DNA of 64,000 nt from Balneolaceae bacterium (GTDB lineage: Bacteria; Bacteroidota; Rhodothermia; Balneolales; Balneolaceae). The notes beneath the pieces are model-generated. The model did no database searches, was not told the DNA's origin, and saw nothing but the letters and a program-made list of their open reading frames with translations. Both the position numbers and the translations under genes were made by a program. The DNA lies in the NCBI GenBank assembly GCA_020832285.1, contig JAFIFB010000120.1, positions 62,001 to 126,000 on the forward strand, in the 5' to 3' direction. The stretch's first letter is position 1. Every line of letters begins with the position of its first letter. This document shows positions 8,350-15,931 of the stretch, piece after piece.

Positions 8350-9300
8350 ATGTACGGAAAATCCATCCTTTTTTTATCTCTGATTATTTTGTTGTCCACA
8401 GCAACACTTTACGCACAATCGATTCCTGATGATCATATTGTAGCATCGGTGGAAGAAGTGCTCTACTACACCTCTGAATGGGACGGTGAGCGCCTGCCGG
8501 ACGGCCGCCCTAAAGTTGATGACGAATGGCTTGAAAGGCTCAAAAATGTAAAAGTGGAGGATGTCTGGCAATATCTGAACGAAATGGGCTACCGAAATCA
8601 GTTTGAAGGTGGCTGGAAAATTCTGCACGAAGATCGCCCGATGGTCGGAAGAGCACTCACCACGCAATACATGCCCAAGCGCCCCGACATCATGGAGAAA
8701 AAAGAGCGGGAGGGCCTGGATGCCGGACATATTGGTGCGATGAATTCCTGGCCTATTGATATGCTGCAAAATGGAGACATCTATCTTGCTGATTCGTTCG
8801 GGAAAATTGCCCAGGGCACACTGATTGGCGACAAGCTCGGAAACTCGATTTTTGCAAATTCAGAAAACGGAGTCATTTTTGACGGGTCACTCAGGGATGC
8901 GGAAACCCTTGCTAATATCGATGGTTTTAACGCCTTTGTGCGCGGCTGGCACCCTTCATTCCTGGAAGAGACTATGCTGATGGGAATTAATGTGCCGATA
9001 CGTATCGGAAAAGTAACGGTGATGCCGGGAGATGTTATTCTTGCAAAAAGCATGGGCGTGGTATTTATTCCGCCGCACCTTGTGGAAGAGATCGTAACCA
9101 CAGCAGAAATCGTAGCACTGCGGGATGAGTTTGTACATCAGAGGGTCCGGGAAGGTGTATACACACCTGGTCAGGTTGATGCACGGTGGACCGATGCGAT
9201 GGAAGAAGATTTCATGGAGTGGGTTCAGGACGGCCGTTTGGATCGCCTGCCGGTAACACTGGAAGAGATGCAGGAATTTCTGCAGCACCGAACGTGGTAA
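8350..9300 (+). CDS. Exported RraA-like class II pyruvate aldolase/decarboxylase
   Basis: This 316-residue protein contains the RraA/HMG-aldolase fold. It has the D-X20-R-D signature of 4-hydroxy-4-methyl-2-oxoglutarate aldolases exactly: Asp161, then twenty residues, then Arg182-Asp183 in DGSLRD. That argues for retro-aldol or oxaloacetate decarboxylase chemistry rather than RNase E inhibition. The N-terminus is a clean Sec signal (SLIILLSTATLYAQS), unusual for this normally cytoplasmic family. It is also longer than the usual 160-240 residues, with extra segments before and after the core. It closes the RidA/amidohydrolase operon. In the proposed pathway it would split a 2-keto acid into pyruvate and an aldehyde. 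Confidence 0.8.
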   Translation: MYGKSILFLSLIILLSTATLYAQSIPDDHIVASVEEVLYYTSEWDGERLPDGRPKVDDEWLERLKNVKVEDVWQYLNEMGYRNQFEGGWKILHEDRPMVGRALTTQYMPKRPDIMEKKEREGLDAGHIGAMNSWPIDMLQNGDIYLADSFGKIAQGTLIGDKLGNSIFANSENGVIFDGSLRDAETLANIDGFNAFVRGWHPSFLEETMLMGINVPIRIGKVTVMPGDVILAKSMGVVFIPPHLVEEIVTTAEIVALRDEFVHQRVREGVYTPGQVDARWTDAMEEDFMEWVQDGRLDRLPVTLEEMQEFLQHRTW

Positions 9301-9327
9301 AATCAATCGACATTTTAAGTTTGATAG

Positions 9328-9478
9328 TAGTGTCGTATCAAGCATGAAGTTTCGTAGGAAACCCGCAAAGTTTTTTTATTTAAAATCTTCCAATTTTGAA
9401 GAAAGTGATAAATACAGAAAGGAAACTTTGCCCCTAAGGGATGCCCTTGGCACGGGTTTTACCCGATGTTTTATAATT
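9328..9478 (+). repeat. Dispersed repeat, family A (copy 1)
   Basis: A roughly 150-base element starts TAGTGTCGTATCAAG. It contains a characteristic CTAAGGGATGCCCTTGGC segment and ends near a TTTATAATT. An inverted copy lies at 14821-14972, so the pair brackets the symporter-to-second-PLP-enzyme block. A weak relative of the GGGATGCC segment is at 61585-61625. Confidence 0.8.
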
Positions 9479-9538
9479 GAAAGGACAGCAGGTTTTACAG
9501 GAATTGTTGTGAGTAAATTGAAATTGTGGCCGTAAAGT

Positions 9539-9727
9539 CCCCTCTCAAGAGGGGAAATGTGAAGACAAAAAGGCGGAGCCTGATTTGTCGAACGAGGGGT
9601 GTGTTCTGGGTATAGAGCCATTTTCTGTGTCCTGAGCCCGTTTCAAGGCTTGGTAAACACCCCCCTCGTCAGTCAATAAATCACGACAAGTCGTGTTTTT
9701 GAATAACTTATCCCCTCTCGAGAGGGG
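9539..9727 (+). repeat. Dispersed repeat with palindromic termini, family B (copy 1)
   Basis: A 189-base element is bounded by CCCCTCTCAAGAGGGG and CCCCTCTCGAGAGGGG, each itself palindromic. Inside are GACGAGGGGTGTG-like segments and an ACGACTTGTCGT hairpin. A full copy in the opposite orientation is at 37853-38049 and a remnant at 42634-42690. Confidence 0.8.
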
Positions 9728-9853
9728 ATTATAGTTATCTCCAAAAAAACTAATTACAAGAATTCTTGCAGAACCCATAATTAAGGGAACTCAAACAAAA
9801 AACTAACTAATTTAAATAGAAACAGGCTGATAGCCTGAATTAAACCTCTGCCA

Positions 9854-10993
9854 ATGACAGAAAAAATTTACAGAGCTTGTCTTATTCTCGCGGGTCTTTG
9901 CATACCGGTAATCATAGTAATGCTGGCTCTGGGCTATGGGCCGGAAACGGGTGTTTTTGTAATCGGATTTTTTACGCTGGCTGCGATTGGAATCCGCAGT
10001 CTTTCCCATCTGAAAGGTTTTTCATTTACCATTTGGGTTTTCGCGGCTGTTTCCCTTGCTATGTTTTATCCGCAAACGATTACAGATGTGAGAGGTTACA
10101 ATACGGAAGGGTTAATTGTTCCACTTGTTCAATTGATTATGTTCGGGATGGGGACAGCAATGAGTGTTCAGGATTTTGTAGGGGTCATAAAAATGCCAAA
10201 AGGGGTGTTTGTCGGGCTGGTATGTCAGTTCTCCATCATGCCGATTGTGGGCGTTACGCTGGCACTTTCGATGGGTTTCCCGGCAGAAATTGCTGCGGGT
10301 ATTGTACTGATCGGTTCATCGCCAAGCGGTGTGGCCTCAAATGTGATGGCATTCCTGGCCAAAGGAAATCTTGCACTCTCCATCACACTTACGGCTGTTG
10401 CCACTCTTATGGCTCCTATCATGACGCCATTTCTTATGCAAACATTTGCAGGCCAGTTTGTACCCATAGAATTTATGAGCATGATGATGAGTATCATCAA
10501 CATGATTATATTGCCGATTGCGGCCGGCCTTCTGTTTAACCGCATTTTTCGCGGGAGGGCCCAGTGGCTGCACAATGCCATGCCGGCAATCTCAATGGCA
10601 GGTATCGTGATCATTATCGGCGTCATTACCGCAGCAGGCAGGGATAATTTGCTGGTAATCGGTTTTCTGCTGATACTGGCTGCCATCATTCACAATGCAG
10701 CCGGGTATATCCTGGGATATTGGGGATGCCGCCTGTTTGGAATGGACGAAAGAGATTGCCGTACCATCGCTTTAGAAGTGGGAATGCAAAACGGAGGATT
10801 GGCCTCAGGCATTGCAGTGGAAATGGGCAGAGCCGCCACGATGGGACTTGCCCCGGCTATTTTCGGTCCCTGGATGAATATTTCGGGATCATTCCTGGCA
10901 AACTGGTGGCGCGACCGTGCACCACTTGATGAAGAAGAAGTTGGCACTGATGAGGCCGGTCAAACAGATGATTTAAAAAAAAATGAAGATTGA
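9854..10993 (+). CDS. Bile acid:sodium symporter (BASS) family transporter
   Basis: This 379-residue inner-membrane protein has about ten hydrophobic helices and the BASS fold signatures, including a conserved glycine-rich GSSPSGVASNVMAFLA in one discontinuous helix and ALEVGMQNGGLASGIA in the other. Family members move bile acids, pyruvate or other organic anions with sodium. Placed between an exported catabolic operon and a carbohydrate-binding protein, it is a good candidate for importing the keto acid formed outside the cytoplasm. Substrate is inference. It ends in a charged Glu/Asp-rich tail. The upstream 550 bases are filled by repeat families A and B. Confidence 0.85.
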   Translation: MTEKIYRACLILAGLCIPVIIVMLALGYGPETGVFVIGFFTLAAIGIRSLSHLKGFSFTIWVFAAVSLAMFYPQTITDVRGYNTEGLIVPLVQLIMFGMGTAMSVQDFVGVIKMPKGVFVGLVCQFSIMPIVGVTLALSMGFPAEIAAGIVLIGSSPSGVASNVMAFLAKGNLALSITLTAVATLMAPIMTPFLMQTFAGQFVPIEFMSMMMSIINMIILPIAAGLLFNRIFRGRAQWLHNAMPAISMAGIVIIIGVITAAGRDNLLVIGFLLILAAIIHNAAGYILGYWGCRLFGMDERDCRTIALEVGMQNGGLASGIAVEMGRAATMGLAPAIFGPWMNISGSFLANWWRDRAPLDEEEVGTDEAGQTDDLKKNED

Positions 10994-11088
10994 TTTTTTT
11001 AAAGTTCAAAAAATAAAAGTTGAAAAGTAATATTTGAACCACCCATTTTTGGGGTTCGCAAGTGTGACGAAATTAATTTAAACAAAGC

Positions 11089-12270
11089 ATGAAGTTCAGA
11101 AATCTATTTTTACTATTCACAGTTTGCAGCCTGGCGCTTCTGGTTGCTTTTTCCGTTGCTCCCGAAAATGAAAAAAAGCTTTTGGTTGATGATGAAAAAT
11201 CAGCCGGTATATATCTTGCTAATGATGCGCAAAGGCAGGGTTTTGCCGTTCCGATGATTCCGTTTCAGCCGAAACATTATATCGTTTACCGCACTGATGA
11301 ACCGATTGAGATCGACGGGCGGATCGATGAAGAGGCCTGGGCGAAAGCAGAGTGGACGGATTATTTTGTGGATATTGAAGGCCATCTTAAACCATCGCCA
11401 AGATATCGTACGAGGGCCAAAATGCTTTGGGATGATGACTATTTTTATTTCGCAGCAGAACTGGAAGAGCCCAATGTGTGGGCTACTCTCACTGAGAGAA
11501 ACTCCGTTATTTTCCACGATAATAACTTTGAAATCTTTATTGATCCGAACGGGGATACCCACAACTACTTCGAGTTTGAAATCAATGCCTTCGAAACTAT
11601 CTGGGATCTTTTTCTGACGCGTCCCTATCGCGATGGCGCCCAGGTGATCAACCAGTGGAACCTGCTTGACTATCAGGCAGGTGTTTATATCGACGGGGAA
11701 ATTAACAATCCCGGGGTAGAAGATAACAAGTGGACAGTAGAAGTTGCACTGCCCTGGAGTGCTTTGCAGGAAACAGCTCCCGGCAGAAGGCCTCCCCGGC
11801 ATGGCGAACAGTGGAGGGTAAACTTTTCGAGGGTTGAATGGCTGCTGGATGTTGTTGACAACGAATACCAGAAACGAATCAATCCGGAAACGGGCAATGC
11901 ATATCCCGAGGATAACTGGGTCTGGTCTCCCCAGGGCCTTGTAAATATGCACTATCCCGAAATGTGGGGGTTTGCTCAATTCTCGGAAAATACTGTAGGT
12001 GAAGCTGAAGATGAATTCGAATGGAATCGCGACGAGGAGATTAAATGGGCACTGAGGCAGGTCTACTATGCGCAAAGAAACTACAGAAGCGAACATGGAG
12101 TATTTGCCGATGATTTCCGCAAGCTGAAAATGGCACTGCTTGAAATTGAAGGGTACGATTTTAAACCCACGATTGAGGTCACTAGCAATATGTACGAAGC
12201 CATTGCTGAAAGCATTGACGGCGAACGAACCTGGCATATCCGCCAGGATGGAAGAATCTGGCAACAATAA
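11089..12270 (+). CDS. Exported CBM9-like carbohydrate-binding domain protein
   Basis: This 393-residue protein has an N-terminal hydrophobic leader and a CBM9-like domain (about residues 65-300). Typical features are the opening PIEIDGRIDEEAWAKAEW, the strand DDYFYFAAELEEPNVWA and NNFEIFIDPNGDTHNYFEFEINA. Such domains bind sugars or occur at the end of secreted enzymes; no catalytic domain is visible here. The C-terminal 90 residues (AQRNYRSEHGVFADDFRKL and following) form a small extra domain often seen with this family. It lies 95 bases after the symporter and 27 bases before a RidA gene, so it likely belongs to the same unit and may hold substrate at the cell envelope. Confidence 0.8.
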   Translation: MKFRNLFLLFTVCSLALLVAFSVAPENEKKLLVDDEKSAGIYLANDAQRQGFAVPMIPFQPKHYIVYRTDEPIEIDGRIDEEAWAKAEWTDYFVDIEGHLKPSPRYRTRAKMLWDDDYFYFAAELEEPNVWATLTERNSVIFHDNNFEIFIDPNGDTHNYFEFEINAFETIWDLFLTRPYRDGAQVINQWNLLDYQAGVYIDGEINNPGVEDNKWTVEVALPWSALQETAPGRRPPRHGEQWRVNFSRVEWLLDVVDNEYQKRINPETGNAYPEDNWVWSPQGLVNMHYPEMWGFAQFSENTVGEAEDEFEWNRDEEIKWALRQVYYAQRNYRSEHGVFADDFRKLKMALLEIEGYDFKPTIEVTSNMYEAIAESIDGERTWHIRQDGRIWQQ

Positions 12271-12297
12271 TATAAATCCAAAATAAAACCTGAAACC

Positions 12298-12897
12298 ATG
12301 GCCAAAACCCAATCCAGCAAAACTAAAAAAACCGTTACCCTATGGTTTTTGATTCCAACCCTGTTATTAACCGTTGCTTTATTTACCGGAATGGAAAGAA
12401 CTTCAGGTACAGATCAGGACCCGCTTTACGATTATGATGTGGAGGAAAGGATCGCGGAGCTTGGTATTGAACTGCAAACTCCCACCCCGCCAACCGCCAA
12501 TTATGTGCGTGCTATCCGCACCGGAAATCTTGTGTTTCTTGCCGGCCACGGGCCCGACAGGCCGGAGGGCGGCCAGGTAACAGGGACTATGGGAACCGGT
12601 GAACTGACCCTTGAAGAAGGGCAGGAAGCAGCGCGTTTTACCGGAATCTCTCTGTTGACATCACTCAAAACAGAAATCGGTGATTTGAATAAAGTCAGCC
12701 GGATCGTTAAAGTTACAGGAATGGTCAATGCCGATCCGTCGTACACCGAACATTCACAGGTTATTAACGGATTCAGCGATCTGATGGTGGAAATTTTTGA
12801 GGACCGGGGACGTCATGCACGCGCATCCGTCGGTATGAGTTCGCTGCCCGGCAACATTCCTGTGGAGATCGACATGATTGTGGAAGTTGCCGATTAA
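12298..12897 (+). CDS. Membrane-anchored RidA-family protein (RidA-3)
   Basis: This 199-residue protein has a single N-terminal transmembrane segment (WFLIPTLLLTVALFTG) preceded by Lys residues, so the RidA domain faces the periplasm. The domain belongs to a different RidA branch from the pair at 6014/6537, with a longer loop (GPDRPEGGQVTGTMG). The key Arg is Arg175 in HARASVGMSSLPG and the C-terminal VEIDMIVEV is conserved. The next gene is a close paralogue carried as a lipoprotein. Role: probable hydrolysis of enamine or imine products from the neighbouring PLP enzyme. Confidence 0.8.
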   Translation: MAKTQSSKTKKTVTLWFLIPTLLLTVALFTGMERTSGTDQDPLYDYDVEERIAELGIELQTPTPPTANYVRAIRTGNLVFLAGHGPDRPEGGQVTGTMGTGELTLEEGQEAARFTGISLLTSLKTEIGDLNKVSRIVKVTGMVNADPSYTEHSQVINGFSDLMVEIFEDRGRHARASVGMSSLPGNIPVEIDMIVEVAD

Positions 12898-12960
12898 TCC
12901 GCATTTTAAATTCAGCTTATTTCCTTACAAAAAATTCTTTTTAACCTGAAAAATATACTC

Positions 12961-13512
12961 ATGAAATCATTGATCACGATATTACTTGCAGCCGGACTTC
13001 TCATTTCCTGTGCAGATGAACAAGCTCAGCAAACCACGGGAAATGACCATGATGTTGCAGAACGGCTTGCTGAACTTGGAATTGAACTTACAGAACCCGG
13101 TCCGCCGGTTGCCAATTTCGTGTATGCTGTTCAGACTGGAAATCTTGTTTTCTTATCCGGCCATGGTCCGGACAGGCCAGAAGGCGGCCAGGTAACCGGG
13201 AAACTGGGTACAGGTGAACTAACCCTTGAAGAAGGCCAGGAAGCAGCACGACTCACCGGAATAGCCCTGCTTGCATCACTCCAGCAGAAAATTGGTGACC
13301 TGAACCGAGTTGAACGTATTGTGAAGGTGAACGGTATGGTAAACGCCGATCCATCTTTCACCCAGCATTCACAGGTTGTTAACGGATTCAGTGATTTGAT
13401 GGTAGAGATTTTTGGTGATAAAGGCCGCCACGCCCGGGCATCGATCGGGATGAGTTCACTTCCCGGAGATATAGCTGTGGAGATTGATATGGTGGTTGAA
13501 ATCTCGGATTGA
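12961..13512 (+). CDS. RidA-family lipoprotein (RidA-4)
   Basis: This 183-residue protein is nearly the same as RidA-3 through the catalytic domain (Arg159 in HARASIGMSSLPG), but its N-terminus is a lipoprotein signal, LLISC, followed by an acidic spacer. The two paralogues thus use different envelope anchors. A PLP enzyme gene follows by 87 bases, so a PLP-lyase/RidA partnership is visible in gene order. RidA proteins carried as lipoproteins are not something I know from characterised systems. Confidence 0.85.
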   Translation: MKSLITILLAAGLLISCADEQAQQTTGNDHDVAERLAELGIELTEPGPPVANFVYAVQTGNLVFLSGHGPDRPEGGQVTGKLGTGELTLEEGQEAARLTGIALLASLQQKIGDLNRVERIVKVNGMVNADPSFTQHSQVVNGFSDLMVEIFGDKGRHARASIGMSSLPGDIAVEIDMVVEISD

Positions 13513-13599
13513 GGGATTTGATCTTTTAAACCGGTCAGGCTTTCGGAGGACTGGTTCGAATCCATAAAAAATTTTTAATCAAACCAAGCCTGAAACCTG

Positions 13600-14811
13600 A
13601 TGATCAACCGACGCAAAACCTTAAAAATATTGGCAGGTCTGCCTTTTATTGGCGGAATGGCCGCCTCCGCACTCATTACAAAACCGTCCGGCGCAAAGCT
13701 GGAGAGGCCAAGGTATTCCCGTGATTTTTTTACCGAACTGGGACTGAGGCCTTTCATTAATGCGCGCGGCACTATTACGGCCCTGTCTGGTTCTCTGATG
13801 CTGCCTGAGGTGATGGAAGCTGTTAACTATGCATCGCAGCAGTTTGTGAGCCTGAACGATTTGCAGGACAGGGTGGGTGAGCGAATTGCTGAAATGCTGA
13901 ACTGTGAAGCGGCGATGGTTTCATCGGGTGCTGCAGCGGGTATGACTCTCGGTACAGCAGCCTGCATCACCGGCGATGACCGGGAGAAAATACGCCTGCT
14001 GCCAAATCTGCCCGGACCAGAGCGTGAGGTTATTATCCAGAAAACTCACCGCTTTGCCTATGACCACGCTGTAAGAAATTGCGGTATAAAACTGGTTGAA
14101 GTGGATGGGCCCGAAGAGATGGAGCAGGCCATTAACGAACGAACTGTGATGATGCTCTTTTATAATGCTGCTTCGGAACACAGTGTCAGCAAGGTAGAAT
14201 TTGTAGCTATCGGCAAACGTCACAATGTACCCACCTTTAACGATGCTGCTGCTGATGTGCCCCCAGTCGAAAATCTTTTCAAATATACGGAGATGGGTTT
14301 TGATCTGGTTACATTTTCAGGCGGAAAAGCAATGAAAGGCCCCCAGAGTGCCGGACTTCTATTTGGCCGAAAAGATCTTATTGAAGCAGCTAAAATGAAT
14401 AATAATCCAAATGCCGATTCCATAGGGCGCGGTTTTAAAGTAAATAAAGAGGAGATACTGGCTATGATGGTTGCGCTGGAAAATTACCTCGGTCGCGACC
14501 ACGAAAAAGATTGGCAGGAATGGGAAAACCGGGTTGATCGGATCGCCTCGGCCGTAGAAAATATTCCAACGGTGGAAACCGAACAGTATGTACCGGCAGT
14601 AGCCAACCACGTGCCGCACCTGAGAATCACATGGGATGAAGAAGAACTGAAGGTTACACCTGAAGAAGTGAGAGAAAAGCTGAGGTTCGGACATCCCTCT
14701 ATTGAGGCTGCCGGGGGCGGGAATTCGCTGGATTTGAGTGTTTTTATGATGCAGCCTGAAGAAGTGGGCATTGTGGGACGAAGGATAAGAGAAGAGCTCA
14801 CTTCAAATTAG
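13600..14811 (+). CDS. SelA/DgaE-like PLP-dependent enzyme with Tat leader (copy 2)
   Basis: This 403-residue paralogue, equal in length to the enzyme at 2975, has the Schiff-base lysine Lys243 in FSGGKAMKGPQSAG and PLP aspartates in FNDAAADVPP (Asp215, Asp219). The leader MINRRKTLKILAGLPFIGG fits the Tat consensus (N-R-R-K-T-L-K) well, better than most proteins in the window. It ends the block of CBM9-like protein, RidA-3 and RidA-4. An inverted copy of repeat A follows within 10 bases of the stop. The likely reaction is elimination of ammonia from an amino acid or amino sugar acid outside the cytoplasm. Confidence 0.85.
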   Translation: MINRRKTLKILAGLPFIGGMAASALITKPSGAKLERPRYSRDFFTELGLRPFINARGTITALSGSLMLPEVMEAVNYASQQFVSLNDLQDRVGERIAEMLNCEAAMVSSGAAAGMTLGTAACITGDDREKIRLLPNLPGPEREVIIQKTHRFAYDHAVRNCGIKLVEVDGPEEMEQAINERTVMMLFYNAASEHSVSKVEFVAIGKRHNVPTFNDAAADVPPVENLFKYTEMGFDLVTFSGGKAMKGPQSAGLLFGRKDLIEAAKMNNNPNADSIGRGFKVNKEEILAMMVALENYLGRDHEKDWQEWENRVDRIASAVENIPTVETEQYVPAVANHVPHLRITWDEEELKVTPEEVREKLRFGHPSIEAAGGGNSLDLSVFMMQPEEVGIVGRRIREELTSN

Positions 14812-14820
14812 TATTGTGTC

Positions 14821-14972
14821 TATAATAAAACATCGGGTAAAACCCGTGCCAAGGGCATCCCTTAGGGGCAAAGTTTCCTCTCTGTATTTATCACTTTCTT
14901 CAAAATTGGAAGATTTTAAATTAAAAAAATTTTGCGGGTTTCTTACGAAACTTCAGGCTTGAGACGACACTA
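14821..14972 (-). repeat. Dispersed repeat, family A (copy 2, inverted)
   Basis: This is the reverse complement of the element at 9328-9478, including the GGGATGCC core and the terminal TAGTGTCGTCTCAAG (read on the minus strand). It starts just after the second PLP enzyme gene. The two copies form a widely spaced inverted pair around 9.48-14.82 kb. Confidence 0.8.
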
Positions 14973-15047
14973 GATCTTTTCTGTTTTATGGTGCAAAAAA
15001 CCCATTTTTATTTGAGATGACCGGATTTAGGTCATGCGGAGTGCTTT

Positions 15048-15085
15048 AAACCCTCCAAGGGTTTGAAACCCTTGGAGGGTTTTTG
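15048..15085 (+). terminator. Perfect 17-bp inverted repeat with T tail
   Basis: The arms AAACCCTCCAAGGGTTT and AAACCCTTGGAGGGTTT are exactly complementary, separated by one base and followed by TTTT. It would end transcripts coming from the second PLP enzyme gene 237 bases upstream, though it could also be a dispersed hairpin. Confidence 0.6.
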
Positions 15086-15154
15086 CAGAAAAGCAACCTG
15101 TAGTGTTAAGCCAACTCATATGTCTCACCCGATATGTTAACTTGACTTGTACTG

Positions 15155-15276
15155 TGTCATCTGTAAAAGTGTGGGAGAGTCATCAGACGAGTCGATCCGG
15201 GATTATTTCAATTATCAGAATAAGTATGTTTTTCGAAAAACTCGTCAGATGACTTACAATTCTTATTATGTTTGAC
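15155..15276 (-). repeat. Dispersed palindromic repeat, family C (inverted copy)
   Basis: It has paired arms around GTCATCAGACGAGTCG and CTCGTCAGATGAC, with ends resembling TGTCAA/TTGACA. The same element is at 29698-29820 and 44477-44600 in the opposite orientation. Confidence 0.75.
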
Positions 15277-15691
15277 GCGATGACCTGCCCGGAAAATTCA
15301 AGGAGAATTGATCTTAAAAAAAATATAAGATTTCGGTTATTTTGTTGAATGAAGTCCAATTCTCAATGAAAATTGCCATCCAAACGATGCCGTTATTGGG
15401 GTAGTATTTTTTCTGGAAGTCCGGCTCGTACAATTCTCAAAAGACGTGAAATTTCCGGCTAAAAGTTTAAATCGGCCATTTCTGAACTGTCAAATGTAAA
15501 AAATGTAAATTAGTATTATCAATCGGGTGTGGGCAGGTGCCAGTTATTAATGAGATGGTTCTTAAAATATTGATATATATAAATATAGATTTATATTATA
15601 TTTTTACGGTTTATCTTTATTAAACCCTTCTTCTGCTGCATTATCCTCGAAAATACAAGACTTAGGGAGTAATTTTTAATTATTGAGCAGA

Positions 15692-15725
15692 TGAAACCGG
15701 TTTCAGGCACTTTGGAACCGGTTCC
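15692..15725. promoter_or_regulatory. Two LacI-type operator palindromes upstream of susC-1
   Basis: Two perfect palindromes, TGAAACCGGTTTCA (15692-15705) and GGAACCGGTTCC (15714-15725), have centres exactly 21 bp apart, two helical turns. The CCGG centre and dyad are typical of LacI/GalR operators. The second site recurs upstream of the other two susC genes. No LacI-family gene is in the window. Confidence 0.65.
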
Positions 15726-15746
15726 ACTTGAATAGTTTTTCGCCTA

Positions 15747-15777
15747 TTTAAAACCTTTTAGTATGTTTTTAAATATG
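15747..15777 (+). promoter_or_regulatory. Bacteroidota-type promoter of susC-1
   Basis: TTTA (15747-15750), 19 bases, then TAAATATG (15770-15777) aligns base for base with the better match upstream of susC-2. The operator lies just upstream of the -33 element, as an upstream or activating site would. Confidence 0.5.
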
Positions 15778-15931
15778 TAAAACTGCCGTGAAGGTTGCCT
15801 ATAGATTAAGGTCAGGAAAATTCAACGATTTAAATCGGGTAGCATTCAAATAAAATACGGTGGTAAATAATCAGCAAGATAAGGTAGGATTTATCTCATT
15901 CTATCAACTTCAACAACATAAAAATAAACCT

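Noticed and set aside
9877-10539. 220-codon frame on the plus strand inside the symporter gene
   Set aside because: It overlaps the symporter in another frame, is rich in Cys, His and Tyr, and lacks hydrophobic or domain structure.
11200-12312. 370-codon open frame on the minus strand
   Set aside because: It is antisense to the CBM9-like gene, which has a signal peptide and recognisable family motifs; the antisense product has none.
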